Numbered from the stretch's first letter, positions 1 through 8,499 are shown. The stretch is 64,000 nucleotides of DNA from an uncultured Bacilli bacterium (GCA_934141145.1 CAKPCA010000001.1:1-64000); one strand, 5' to 3'. Numbers and translations are program-made. Notes: generated by a model from the sequence alone, not told the origin.

Positions 1-78
<78 letters not shown>

Positions 79-126
79 TTAAGTTTGTTTAATCCTAGTT
101 ACTCAAAAAAACATGACGTTTTACTC

Positions 127-141
127 AGTTTTCAAAGATCA
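127..141 (-). promoter_or_regulatory. boxA-like antitermination element of the rRNA leader
   Basis: On the minus strand the leader reads TGATCTTTGAAAACT about 50 nt before the 16S start. This closely resembles the Firmicutes rrn boxA (TGTTCTTTGAAAACT type) that recruits NusB/NusE for antitermination. Placement between promoter and 16S fits that role; function is inferred. Confidence 0.6.
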
Positions 142-195
142 TTTACATCTGTGTTTTTCCTTTGTTTTTAAGGCTTCTTTTCACAGCGCACATTA

Positions 196-224
196 AATAT
201 ACCATAATCAAATATTTGTGTCAA
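196..224 (-). promoter_or_regulatory. rRNA operon promoter
   Basis: Minus-strand TTGACA (219-224), a 17-nt spacer and TATATT (196-201), with an extended -10 TGG directly upstream of the -10. This is a near-consensus housekeeping promoter. Transcription would start near 189, giving a leader of about 110 nt before 16S. Confidence 0.85.
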
Positions 225-355
225 CACTTTTTTAAAATTTTTTTAATTTTTTTGTCAAAATTTGTTTTTTGGCCTAAAAAGTGCCATTTTTTGGAGTTTT
301 TTGGTATATTTTTCTTACTAACAATACATTATATTCTAAAAAAAAATAAAAAGAA

Positions 356-880
356 CTATTTATTTAAAAATTCTTTATATTTATTTTTATACTCCTCTAT
401 TAATTCTTCTCTAAACGGTAATTCATGATTTTTATACATTTCTATAAGACTATTAAGTTCATATCTTAAAATTTTATCTAGTTCTTTTGGATATTTCATT
501 TTACTTTTATGATATTCATATTCTGATTCATCTAATACCTTATACATACCATCCGGAAATATTCTTAAATCTAAATCATAATCAATAAATTTTATCGTAT
601 TGTTTTCAATTATTACTGGTGATGATATATTACAATAATAATATGTACCATTTTTTTTAAGTTGTGCAATTACATTAAACCATCTTTTTTTATAATAAAA
701 TATTATAGCAGGTTCCTTTGTTCTCCAACTTCTTCCATCTTTTTCTGTTACTTTTATCTTGTTATTTCCAAATACATAATAATCTTTTGTTTGCCCTAGA
801 AATATTGTTTCATCCCAAACTTTATATAATTCGCCATTATGTTTGTATCCATGTATATTATATTTTTCGCCATAATTCAT
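356..880 (-). CDS. ntdp: DUF402 nucleoside tri/diphosphatase (Ntdp/YgaC-like)
   Basis: A 174-residue protein with the DUF402 fold of the Ntdp family, cytosolic phosphatases that hydrolyse nucleoside tri- and diphosphates. Family marks visible are the N-terminal block (GEKYNIHGYKHNGEL), the central YCNISSP (82-88) and the acidic DYDLDLR strand (100-106) expected to bind metal, followed by a basic C-terminal helix. Length matches the family (about 175-180). An AGAGGTGA ribosome binding site sits 5 nt before the ATG. It lies between the rRNA promoter region and ctpA with terminators around it, so it is probably monocistronic. The substrate is assumed from the family, not from the sequence. Confidence 0.8.
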   Translation of the reverse strand: MNYGEKYNIHGYKHNGELYKVWDETIFLGQTKDYYVFGNNKIKVTEKDGRSWRTKEPAIIFYYKKRWFNVIAQLKKNGTYYYCNISSPVIIENNTIKFIDYDLDLRIFPDGMYKVLDESEYEYHKSKMKYPKELDKILRYELNSLIEMYKNHELPFREELIEEYKNKYKEFLNK

Positions 881-903
881 ATAATCACCTCTTTCATTAT
901 ACC

Positions 904-930
904 AAAAAAATAAGGTTTGTGCCTTATTTT
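904..930 (-). terminator. Rho-independent terminator after ctpA
   Basis: Stem AAATAAGG/CCTTATTT with a 6-nt loop, followed on the minus strand by a run of seven T. It lies just past the ctpA stop. Confidence 0.8.
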
Positions 931-946
931 ATTTTATCTTTATATT

Positions 947-2140
947 TTATTTTAATAATTCTATTGCCTTTTGAAGTTGATCATCATTTTCATTTGATGG
1001 TGATTCACTATATTTTTCAGACAATGATACTTCATAATCTGGTTTAACTCCTACTTTGTCTATTGAATTTCCATTTGCAGTTAACCATTTTTCTATTGTA
1101 TATTTTATCATAGCGCCATTAGATAAATCACTTGTTGTTTGAACTGTACCTTTTCCATATGTAGTTTTACCCACTAATTTAGCACCATAAACTTCTTGCA
1201 TTGCAGAAGCCATTATTTCTGAAGCTGATGCACTATTTTCATCCACAAGTACAACGATATTATATGATTTATGACCAGATAATGTTGTTTTGTACTTCAT
1301 TACACCATCTTGTGTTTGCATTTGATATATAACATTACCTTTTTCTATAAAAATATTAAGCATTCTTGTTACTGTAGTTAAATATCCCCCACTATTACCT
1401 CTTAAATCAATTATTAATGATTCCATATTTTCATTTTCTAATTTACTTAATGCTGATGAAAATTGAGAATATGTTTTCTCACCAAAAATACTTACACCAA
1501 TATATCCAATTTTTTTATTATTTACATTTAACATTTCAGAACTTACTGAATATAATGTTACATTTTCTTTTGCTATTTTATATGTTTCTTCCTTGCCATC
1601 TCTTTTTATTATAATTACAGCAATTTTATTTTTTCCTTTTTTTATCATAGTTGCGACATCTGATGCACTTTTTCCTTTTACACTTTCCCCATCAACACTT
1701 ATAATAACATCATTTGCTTTTAATCCAGCTTTATAAGCAGGTGAATCATCAAATATTTTTCTTATTGAAATTGTTTGATCAGAATTTAATTGTATTTCTG
1801 CACCTATTCCATAGTATGATCCTGATAATTCTTGATTGAATGCTTCTTTACTTTCTTTATCAAAATATATAGAATGTTCATCACCTAAAGATTCCATCAT
1901 TCCATTTAATGCTCCATCAATTAATTTATCACTATCAACTTTGTCATAATAATTTTTTAATATACTTTCATATGCTTCATAAAGTGGTTCAAATTCAGAA
2001 TGTGAATTACCTGATAAATTTATCTTACTATCAGTACAATTTGTATCTTTTATAAACATTGTTATTACTGAACCGACCATGATAGAAACAACTATTATTA
2101 TTGCCTGTTTAATATAACCTTTCATTTTATTTTCGTTCAT
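947..2140 (-). CDS. ctpA: C-terminal processing peptidase, S41 family (CtpA-like)
   Basis: Membrane-anchored serine protease of 397 residues that trims or degrades exported proteins. From the N-terminus: a short cytosolic stretch, one membrane segment (about 10-30), a PDZ domain (about 105-185) and the S41 catalytic domain. The catalytic Ser (ASASE, about 305) and Lys (GKGTVQ, about 330) are 25 residues apart as in other CtpA proteases, and the oxyanion-associated DLRGNSGG is intact. The start at 2140 is preferred to an upstream one because a GAGTGAT ribosome binding site sits just before it. Substrates cannot be told from the sequence. Confidence 0.92.
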   Translation of the reverse strand: MNENKMKGYIKQAIIIVVSIMVGSVITMFIKDTNCTDSKINLSGNSHSEFEPLYEAYESILKNYYDKVDSDKLIDGALNGMMESLGDEHSIYFDKESKEAFNQELSGSYYGIGAEIQLNSDQTISIRKIFDDSPAYKAGLKANDVIISVDGESVKGKSASDVATMIKKGKNKIAVIIIKRDGKEETYKIAKENVTLYSVSSEMLNVNNKKIGYIGVSIFGEKTYSQFSSALSKLENENMESLIIDLRGNSGGYLTTVTRMLNIFIEKGNVIYQMQTQDGVMKYKTTLSGHKSYNIVVLVDENSASASEIMASAMQEVYGAKLVGKTTYGKGTVQTTSDLSNGAMIKYTIEKWLTANGNSIDKVGVKPDYEVSLSEKYSESPSNENDDQLQKAIELLK

Positions 2141-2174
2141 ATCATCACTCTTTTCTACAATAAAATAATACCAC

Positions 2175-2201
2175 AAAAAAAACTATTATAAAATAGTTTT
2201 T
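2175..2201 (-). terminator. Terminator after the thioredoxin-like gene
   Basis: Stem AAAACTATT/AATAGTTTT followed by a minus-strand run of eight T, placed downstream of the gene at 2223-2768 and upstream of ctpA. Confidence 0.75.
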
Positions 2202-2222
2202 ACATAGTTTTTACTTAGTTTA

Positions 2223-2768
2223 CTAATTTTTTAAAACATCTTTAATCGCATCTTCACCTTCAATATATGAAGTTACTTTTTTATTATCTATTTTTATTAG
2301 TGTTGGACTTATTACTTTTAAATCTGAATAAGATGTAGGATTTTTATTACTATTTTCTGTTACTATATAGCTAGAATTAAATTTTTTTGAGCTATCCACA
2401 GTATAAATAGCATTGCTTCCTTCTTTGCTTTTATAATTTGATACGAATGTTGATAAATTAGTTAATTTACTACTAACATCATAAACTACAACATAATATG
2501 TTTCTTCTTTTTGTTCAAATATCTGTCCCATAGTTATTGTACTATTATCTATTGTTACTTCACTTGTTTTATTGTCATCTTTACTATCTTTATTAAAATT
2601 TATTTCTTTAGTAACAAATATTCCTATAATTAAGTAACATAATATTAATACTAGTATTATTCCTGCTAAACTAGTAACAAATTTATAAAATGTATCTTTT
2701 TCCTCACTACTTTTAATATTATTTTTTGAATTTCTTTCAATATTTTTCATTATTTGTTTTTTACTCAT
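2223..2768 (-). CDS. Membrane-anchored thioredoxin-fold protein without active cysteines
   Basis: A 181-residue protein with a charged cytosolic N-terminus, one membrane segment (about 29-51) and an outer domain. The end of that domain (SPTLIKIDNKKVTSYIEGEDAIKDVL) matches the thioredoxin pattern of cis-Pro strand, turn, strand and last helix. There is no CxxC and no cysteine in the outer domain, so it is unlikely to be a redox enzyme; a structural or binding role like that of bacteriocin-accessory thioredoxin-like proteins is possible. It sits between ctpA and a lipoprotein gene, each with its own terminator. Function is unknown and the fold call rests on a short stretch. Confidence 0.6.
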   Translation of the reverse strand: MSKKQIMKNIERNSKNNIKSSEEKDTFYKFVTSLAGIILVLILCYLIIGIFVTKEINFNKDSKDDNKTSEVTIDNSTITMGQIFEQKEETYYVVVYDVSSKLTNLSTFVSNYKSKEGSNAIYTVDSSKKFNSSYIVTENSNKNPTSYSDLKVISPTLIKIDNKKVTSYIEGEDAIKDVLKN

Positions 2769-2796
2769 TTTTCTTCACCAAATAAATTATAACATA

Positions 2797-2823
2797 AAAA
2801 AATAGATATTTCTATCTATTTTA
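2797..2823 (-). terminator. Terminator overlapping the end of the lipoprotein gene
   Basis: Stem AAATAGATA/TATCTATTT with a 4-nt loop and T-run on the minus strand; it overlaps the stop codon region of the gene at 2821-3987. Confidence 0.7.
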
Positions 2824-3987
2824 TTTCATAACTGGTACTGAGCTTATAGATTGTGCTACTTCAAGTATTTCTTGCATTGTCATACTTTCAGATGCAATAT
2901 AGTATTCTATACCATTTGAGATAAAGTTTACTGATGAATCTGATAATGCTCCTACTGTATCAACTAATATTGTAGGTTCTCCATAAACTGGTATAATTTC
3001 TGTTTCTTCTGATTTACTAATAGTTTCTTCTACTAATATAAATGGAGATTCTCCTGCAAATGTTAATATTATTCTTTCACCATCTTCTTTACTTACTGAT
3101 TCTTCATTACTTAGATATGTGCCACTTGGTAAATACATTGGATATACTGTATCTTCTATTGAAATTGTTTCATTTGCCTTTGTATTTGATTCTGTTTTAG
3201 TACTTTCTTTTCTTTCAGAATTTTCTGTTTTCTCACTATTTGTACTTTCAGTAGTTTTATTTTGTGATTCACTCATTTCTTCATTATTATTATTTGCTGC
3301 ACTTGTACTTGATTTATTATCAAGTTCATCATTTGCCTTTCTATCATTATTTTCAGTAATATCTACAGTTTTCATGTTTTCACTAGTTGAGAAGTATTTA
3401 TTATTAAATGTTGCTTTTAGATCAATATTATCAAATGTCATTTTTATTTGTTTGTTACCTGATTCATCAAATACTTCTATTTTTTCAAAGTTTAATTTTT
3501 TATCCATATATATTTTTTGATTATTTAGATTTTTATTGTTTGAATAACTGATTTTTGTATTTAGTATATATTTACCATTTTTTTCTTCTAATTTTATATT
3601 TTCATCTTTATTTATATCTGTTAGTATAGATTTTAATATATATACTTGTGAATTGTTTTCTGGCCAATTGCTTTGAAATTTAAAACTTTTATTAAGTGAT
3701 GGTGTAAGTACATAAACTCCATCTGCATTTCTTAGTATTATTTGTTCATGATTATTTAACTTGTTAGTTAAGCTAACTCTATAATTATCATTTTCATATG
3801 AAGAATCTACATCATAAGTATAAACATCTTCACCATTATATATCTCCATTGTACCTTCAATGTGATATCCAGTTACAGCATTTATTTTTTTATTTAAATC
3901 TTTAACTATTGTTTTCTCACTATATTTACCACAACCTGTCAAAAGAAATAAACATAAAAATAATCCTGTTAAAAATATTTTTTTCAA
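2821..3987 (-). CDS. LolA/GerS-like lipoprotein with Ser/Asn/Glu-rich linker and second domain
   Basis: A 388-residue exported lipoprotein: signal peptide with lipobox LLTGC (Cys19), then a LolA-superfamily-like sandwich (about 30-215) with repeated strand pairs, as in the sporulation/germination lipoproteins GerS and YdcC. A low-complexity Ser/Thr/Asn/Glu linker follows (about 218-275), then a C-terminal domain (about 280-385) seen next to LolA-like domains in other Firmicutes. The LolA-like call is from overall pattern, not a catalytic motif. In a spore former a role in the envelope or germination is plausible but unproven. RBS AAAAGAGGTGAAAG precedes the ATG. Confidence 0.65.
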   Translation of the reverse strand: MKKIFLTGLFLCLFLLTGCGKYSEKTIVKDLNKKINAVTGYHIEGTMEIYNGEDVYTYDVDSSYENDNYRVSLTNKLNNHEQIILRNADGVYVLTPSLNKSFKFQSNWPENNSQVYILKSILTDINKDENIKLEEKNGKYILNTKISYSNNKNLNNQKIYMDKKLNFEKIEVFDESGNKQIKMTFDNIDLKATFNNKYFSTSENMKTVDITENNDRKANDELDNKSSTSAANNNNEEMSESQNKTTESTNSEKTENSERKESTKTESNTKANETISIEDTVYPMYLPSGTYLSNEESVSKEDGERIILTFAGESPFILVEETISKSEETEIIPVYGEPTILVDTVGALSDSSVNFISNGIEYYIASESMTMQEILEVAQSISSVPVMK

Positions 3988-4107
3988 TCTTTCACCTCTT
4001 TTTTGTTTTTCAATTAATTATATTTTAATTTATATCAAATATTCGTGAATAATTTTAATTTTTATGTTTATTATAATTAATGAAGTTACATAAAAGGAGG
4101 ATTATAA

Positions 4108-4314
4108 ATGAAAGCATTACAAGCAATTGCATTAACATTTACAATTATTGGTGCGATTAACTGGGGATTAGTTGGTTTATTTGATTTTAATTTAGTTGCA
4201 TTAATATTTGGTGGTGCGACTGGTATATTTACAAAAATCATATATATTATTGTTGGTATATGTGGAATTATAAATATAAAGTTATTAATCGATGTTATTG
4301 AAGATCGTGACTAA
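4108..4314 (+). CDS. DUF378 small membrane protein
   Basis: A 68-residue protein with two hydrophobic segments (about 5-33 and 38-60) and the DUF378 signature INWGLVGLFDFNLVA in the first hairpin. Members are widespread small integral membrane proteins in Firmicutes (YuzA type) with no established function. AAAGGAGG sits upstream of the ATG and a TATAAT -10 lies at 4072-4077. It is convergent with truA across a shared terminator. Confidence 0.88.
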   Translation: MKALQAIALTFTIIGAINWGLVGLFDFNLVALIFGGATGIFTKIIYIIVGICGIINIKLLIDVIEDRD

Positions 4315-4342
4315 AAAAAATATAGAAAGCTCTATATTTTTT
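4313..4342. terminator. Bidirectional terminator between the DUF378 gene and truA
   Basis: Stem AAAAATATAGA/TCTATATTTTT with loop AAGC, T-rich on both sides, lying between two convergent genes. Confidence 0.85.
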
Positions 4343-5084
4343 TATATTCTACATTTTTTAAATATAATCCTTCTGGATTTGCAGTTATTTTTACAAGTGA
4401 TTTATCTTTTCTTTTAAACATTTCTTCTATATCATTTGGTTTTATCTTACCTTCACCTACCATAATAAGCGCTCCAACCATAATTCTAACCATATATTTT
4501 AAGAAACCAGTACCTTTAAATGAAATTGTTACATAATTATCTTTTTCCTCTATTTCAGCCTTAAAAATGGTCCTAACATTATTTTCTTTTCTATCTTCAT
4601 TAGATGAAAATGTAGTAAAATCATGTTCACCAATAAAATACTTTATTGCTTTTTTCATGCTATCTATATCTAGAGGTTTACAATATTGATATACATAATT
4701 TCTTTCAAATGGATTATATTCTTTTAAATTTAATTTATAAATATATTCTTTACTTTCAACCATATATCTTGCATGAAAATTATCATTAACTAATTTAGTA
4801 CCTTTTATATATATATCATTTGGTAATAAACTATTTAATGCGCACTTTAGCTTATATTCAGTAATTTTTACATCTATATCTGCGTGTGCATACTGATTAA
4901 TTGCATGAACATGGGCATCTGTTCTTCCAGATGCATGAATCTTTGTATATTTGCCATTATTTATATATTTTAGAGCATCTTCTATTTTACCTTGAATTGT
5001 ATTTAAACCTTTTTGTTTTTGATAACCATTATAATTAGTCCCATCATATGAAAAGTTTATTAAATATCTAGCCAAAATTATCAC
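4332..5084 (-). CDS. truA: tRNA pseudouridine(38-40) synthase TruA
   Basis: Isomerises uridines 38-40 in the anticodon arm of tRNAs. The 250-residue length is normal for the family. The N-terminal FSYDGTNYNGYQ and catalytic-loop ASGRTDAHVHA (catalytic Asp56) are typical, as are the HDFTTFSS and GTGFLKYMVRIMVG blocks. The GTG start at 5084 overlaps the stop of the preceding ATPase gene by 4 nt; a TTG at 5075 with AAGGTGAT just upstream is a good alternative and gives the more typical N-terminus. In many Firmicutes truA closes the ecfA1-ecfA2-ecfT block; here ecfT is missing between. Confidence 0.96.
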   Translation of the reverse strand: MIILARYLINFSYDGTNYNGYQKQKGLNTIQGKIEDALKYINNGKYTKIHASGRTDAHVHAINQYAHADIDVKITEYKLKCALNSLLPNDIYIKGTKLVNDNFHARYMVESKEYIYKLNLKEYNPFERNYVYQYCKPLDIDSMKKAIKYFIGEHDFTTFSSNEDRKENNVRTIFKAEIEEKDNYVTISFKGTGFLKYMVRIMVGALIMVGEGKIKPNDIEEMFKRKDKSLVKITANPEGLYLKNVEYKKI

Positions 5085-5866
5085 CTTACTTCCCTATATA
5101 TTGCTTTAATAAGTTCATTTATAGAATCATTATTGCCTAAATCTTTACCTAATTTTTCTTTTATCTTTTCTTTTACTTCGATTACAGTAGGTTTTATTAT
5201 AAAAGGATTATTTAGTACTTCTTCACTATTAAATGCACTATATTTATCACCATAAAATACTATATTATTATTATCAAGTAATATTAAATTATCACATAAT
5301 TCATATATTGCATCTATATTTGAAGAAGTAATTATTATAGTTTTATTATAAAATTTTTTTAATTTAATTAATAATTTAAATAATTTAGTTCTAGACTTTG
5401 AATCAAGTTCTTCAAATGCACTATCTAATATTATAAGTTCTGGATTATATAGTAATATTTGAGATAATATTACTCTTGTTTTTTCACTTGTACTTATACT
5501 AAAAACAGATTTATTTAATATATCATTTGATAATCCTACCATCTTAAGTATTTCATCTACCCTATTATCTATATCTGATAATTTATAATTATATTTAATA
5601 GAATCTCTTTTAATAAATTCTTTTACTGTACCATATAACATGTCATCATAAGAAAAATTAGATATTATACCTATATCACTACTTTGAATATCTTTATTAT
5701 AATTAATAGTACCTTTTTCTCCTTTTATATATCCAGATATTAATAAAGTTAAATCTGTTTTACCACTACCGAGTCTACCTATTATTCCTGTTATTTTATT
5801 ATCTTCTATTTTCGTATTTATGTTTTTAAGTTTATTATATGTGACATTTTCTATATTTATTTGCAT
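5081..5866 (-). CDS. EcfA2-like ABC ATPase subunit, catalytically degenerate
   Basis: Sequence and position (after rplQ, before truA) match EcfA2, an ATPase of energy-coupling-factor vitamin transporters. Walker A is kept in altered form (GRLGSGKTD, 30-38). The signature LSGGQ is replaced by ISTSEK (124-129). The catalytic Glu after Walker B (LIILD, 144-148) is Ser149, the H-loop His is Ser181, and the Q-loop Gln is Asn70. It may bind ATP, but hydrolysis by the usual mechanism looks impossible. The gene overlaps EcfA1-like by 10 nt and truA by 4, so it is translated as part of an intact operon. No frameshift is seen, which argues for a retained non-catalytic role. Confidence 0.8.
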   Translation of the reverse strand: MQINIENVTYNKLKNINTKIEDNKITGIIGRLGSGKTDLTLLISGYIKGEKGTINYNKDIQSSDIGIISNFSYDDMLYGTVKEFIKRDSIKYNYKLSDIDNRVDEILKMVGLSNDILNKSVFSISTSEKTRVILSQILLYNPELIILDSAFEELDSKSRTKLFKLLIKLKKFYNKTIIITSSNIDAIYELCDNLILLDNNNIVFYGDKYSAFNSEEVLNNPFIIKPTVIEVKEKIKEKLGKDLGNNDSINELIKAIYREVR

Positions 5867-6648
5867 AATTCATTCACCATATCATCTATGTCAAAAGATG
5901 ACCCTTCGATAAGATCATATAATTTTAATTTACTATATAATTCATAATTTATAGGAACATTTAGTCCGACTAATTTTAATAATTTTTCTTCTTTAAATAT
6001 GTTTTCAGGCGCACCATCAAGCAAAATACTTCCACTATCAATTACTATTAATCTATCTGAAAAAATTGAATCCTCTAGGTTATTTATAGTTAGAATAATA
6101 GAAAAATTATATATAGACTGATATTTTTTTAAAAGTGTTATAAATTCAATTTTTGAATACTTATCAAAATAACAAAATATATTATCAAGAAGCAATACTT
6201 TAGATTCTTTAAGTAATGCTTTTATTAAAGATATTTTTTGTCTTTCTATATAATTTAATACCTGTGGTGATTCATCTATATAATTAATTAAACCAAATTC
6301 TATTAAATAAGATTTTATTTTATTTATACTTTTATAACTATCATCTTTTGAATCAAGTAATAATTCATCTAATACAGTCTTAGAATAATATTTATTATTT
6401 ATAGAAAATAGACATACTTTTTTATCTATTATTTCCTTATTTTCACTATTAATTAATGTATTATCTATTTGTATTATATTTTCAGTCATTAAATTACCTG
6501 AAAGTAATTTTAAAAGAGTTGTCTTACCAGATGAATTAGATCCCGCAATTGTAATAAATGAGTCATCATTAATACTAAGACTAATATTATCAAATATCTT
6601 TTTCTTACCAAGATAATACGTAAGATTTGATACACTAATTAAATTCAT
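5857..6648 (-). CDS. EcfA1-like ABC ATPase subunit, catalytically degenerate
   Basis: A 263-residue ABC ATPase in the EcfA1 position. Walker A is good (GSNSSGKTT, 36-44), but the signature is LNYIERQ (131-137). The residue after Walker B (VLLLD, 151-155) is Asn156 instead of Glu, the H-loop His is missing (LTINN, 186-190) and the Q-loop region FSINN has Ser82 for Gln. Loss of the same motifs in both partners points to loss of hydrolysis in the pair. Start 6648 chosen because GGTGAAG lies just before it; an upstream start adds 14 poorly matching residues. No EcfT gene follows or precedes. A terminator at 6715-6750 separates it from the genes upstream. Confidence 0.8.
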   Translation of the reverse strand: MNLISVSNLTYYLGKKKIFDNISLSINDDSFITIAGSNSSGKTTLLKLLSGNLMTENIIQIDNTLINSENKEIIDKKVCLFSINNKYYSKTVLDELLLDSKDDSYKSINKIKSYLIEFGLINYIDESPQVLNYIERQKISLIKALLKESKVLLLDNIFCYFDKYSKIEFITLLKKYQSIYNFSIILTINNLEDSIFSDRLIVIDSGSILLDGAPENIFKEEKLLKLVGLNVPINYELYSKLKLYDLIEGSSFDIDDMVNELCK

Positions 6649-6714
6649 ATACTTCACCACTTTATAACTTAAATACATAAGTTTTAACAATCATGAAACC
6701 TATTATACATTAAA

Positions 6715-6750
6715 TATAAAAAAAAGAAAATCTATTTTACTAGATTTTCT
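6715..6750 (-). terminator. Terminator after the DUF1292-like gene
   Basis: Stem AGAAAATCTA/TAGATTTTCT (6725-6734 and 6741-6750) followed by a minus-strand T-run. Confidence 0.85.
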
Positions 6751-6753
6751 AAA

Positions 6754-6996
6754 CTATGCATATAATTTTTGAGTATTTTGTACTTCTTCTTTAAATTTAG
6801 ATTTTAATTCATTTACTAATGTTTCATCTTCTACTTCAAGTAAATCTTCATTAGAAGTCTTTTCCATTATTTTAATATCTGATTGATTATCAACATTTAT
6901 TATTAATGCATAATCTTTTTCATTATAATTTATTTCATCAAGTACAAAGTATTTTTTATTATCTTCTAAAGTTATTATAGTATGTTTTATATTCAT
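6754..6996 (-). CDS. DUF1292-like small protein
   Basis: An 80-residue acidic protein matching the DUF1292 pattern (YrzB type): a strand beginning ITLEDNKKYFVLDEINYNEKDYALI, a second strand pair, then an acidic tail ending in a helix (VNELKSKFKEEV). Family function is unknown. The ATG at 6996 is chosen over an upstream GTG because AAGGTAGGTG precedes it at good distance. It starts 2 nt before the stop of the coiled-coil gene, so the two are co-translated. Confidence 0.65.
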   Translation of the reverse strand: MNIKHTIITLEDNKKYFVLDEINYNEKDYALIINVDNQSDIKIMEKTSNEDLLEVEDETLVNELKSKFKEEVQNTQKLYA

Positions 6997-6997
6997 A

Positions 6998-8032
6998 TTA
7001 CGCACCTACCTTGCTTTGATTTTCTAAATAATCATATACAATAGGAATTATTCCTCTTGATGAAAATATTTGACTTACTTTTTCATCTGAAACTATATCT
7101 GTCTTTGTTATCTTAGTACCTTTATTAGTATTAAGTTCAGTAACATTACTAAATGATGCTAAATCACTTAAATCTATAGAAGGTTTTATATCTTCTATTT
7201 TTGGTTCATCTATAGCAGGTTCATTAATATTTGGTAAATCTTCACCTAAATTAACTAATGGTTCTTCATCTTTAGTTTCTGCATTTAAAGAATTTGTATT
7301 TTCTACATCTGTTGGTAAAGTAAGATCTATATTTAAATCTACTGGAGTATCAGTTATAGGCTCTACCTTTGGTTCTTCTTTTGGTAAAACAATATCATTA
7401 TTAAATAATGGTTCATTATTTATAGGTGAAACTTCTACTTCTGGTATTACAGTATCATTTGTTTCTACTGTATTTTCTTCTTTAATAGTGCTTCCTAAAG
7501 CTTCTTTAAGTTCCTTACTTCTATCTTCTTTTAATCCTTCTAGAGTATCTTTCATTCTTTGAAGTTCTTCTTCTTGTGCTTTTTTTAAATACTCATTATC
7601 ACACACTTTAATAGCAGCTTCTATAGTAGATATTTTCTTTTCATATTCATCAATTGTTGAACTAACTTTTTCTTTATATTGTTTTTTTGTTTTTTCTGTT
7701 TTTGTTTTTGCTTCTATTATTTCTTTTAATTCTTTTTCTAGCTTATCTATATTTTCACTAATAGAAGTCATTTCTGCTTTCATCTCATCAATTTCATCTG
7801 CGATTTTTCTTATTTCATCAGTAGATGCATCATGAGTTAATTTATCCCTTAATGAATCTTCTTTTTCTTTTATTTCAGTATTTTTATCTGATAACTTTGC
7901 TTTTTCGTTTGTTAGTTCTTCAATTTTGTCTGAAAGTTCTTTTGATACTGTTTCATCTTCTTTTAAATATTCTTTTAATTTTTCATTTTCTTCTTTTTCT
8001 GCTAATTCATCGATATCAATGATTTCTTCCAT
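6998..8032 (-). CDS. Long coiled-coil protein with acidic Pro-rich tail
   Basis: A 344-residue soluble protein with no recognised domain. Residues about 5-180 are a near-continuous heptad coiled coil rich in Glu/Lys. Residues about 190-290 are acidic and Pro/Asn-rich with irregular repeats built on EEP/EPK/DLP. A short folded-looking C-terminus (about 295-344) ends in IFSSRGIIPIVYDYLENQSK. The start at 8032 follows AGAGGTG; an adjacent GTG is one codon upstream. It follows the rplQ terminator directly and is paired with the DUF1292-like gene. A scaffold-like role is possible; nothing in the sequence fixes it. Confidence 0.75.
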   Translation of the reverse strand: MEEIIDIDELAEKEENEKLKEYLKEDETVSKELSDKIEELTNEKAKLSDKNTEIKEKEDSLRDKLTHDASTDEIRKIADEIDEMKAEMTSISENIDKLEKELKEIIEAKTKTEKTKKQYKEKVSSTIDEYEKKISTIEAAIKVCDNEYLKKAQEEELQRMKDTLEGLKEDRSKELKEALGSTIKEENTVETNDTVIPEVEVSPINNEPLFNNDIVLPKEEPKVEPITDTPVDLNIDLTLPTDVENTNSLNAETKDEEPLVNLGEDLPNINEPAIDEPKIEDIKPSIDLSDLASFSNVTELNTNKGTKITKTDIVSDEKVSQIFSSRGIIPIVYDYLENQSKVGA

Positions 8033-8121
8033 CACACACGCACCTCTTATTCTAACTATAAGTATACCAATTTATGTTAGCAATGTCAATGAAATTTAGG
8101 CAAATAATATGTCGATAAATG

Positions 8122-8142
8122 CAAAAAAAAGCGGATGCTTTG
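8122..8142 (-). terminator. Terminator of the S10-spc-alpha operon
   Basis: Stem AAAGC/GCTTT with loop ATCC on the minus strand followed by a T-run, directly after the rplQ stop. Confidence 0.75.
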
Positions 8143-8484
8143 TTATACTAATTCAAGTATAACAACTAGTGCATCGTCGCCTTTTCTTTCTTGTAATTTA
8201 ATTATTCTAGTGTATCCACCATTTCTACCTTCATATCTTTTAGCAAGATCGTTAAATAATTTTTCAACACAAGCTTTATCATTATGAAGGAATGCATATG
8301 CTTTTCTTCTAGATACTAAATCGCCTTTTTTAGCATAAGTAATCATTTTATCTACAAATTTTCTTACTTCTTTAGCACGAGTTTCTGTAGTTTCAATTGA
8401 TTCATTTATGATAACTGTTTTAGTTAGGTTTGCAAGCATAGCACGTCTGTGTTTGTTATCTCTTCCTAATTTTCTATAAGCCAT
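8143..8484 (-). CDS. rplQ: 50S ribosomal protein L17
   Basis: Binds 23S rRNA domain III near the exit tunnel. The 113-residue bacterial short form starts MAYRKLGRDNKHRRAML and contains ETRAKEVRKFVDK and GRNGGYTRI, all typical. It is the last gene of the ribosomal protein operon, 15 nt after rpoA, and is followed by a terminator. Confidence 0.98.
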   Translation of the reverse strand: MAYRKLGRDNKHRRAMLANLTKTVIINESIETTETRAKEVRKFVDKMITYAKKGDLVSRRKAYAFLHNDKACVEKLFNDLAKRYEGRNGGYTRIIKLQERKGDDALVVILELV

Positions 8485-8499
8485 TCTTTTATCCTCCTA

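Noticed and set aside
3119..3520. Plus-strand open frame of 133 codons opposite the LolA-like lipoprotein gene
   Set aside because: Antisense of the Ser/Asn/Glu linker gives a Ser/Val/Leu-rich shadow; no RBS or promoter.
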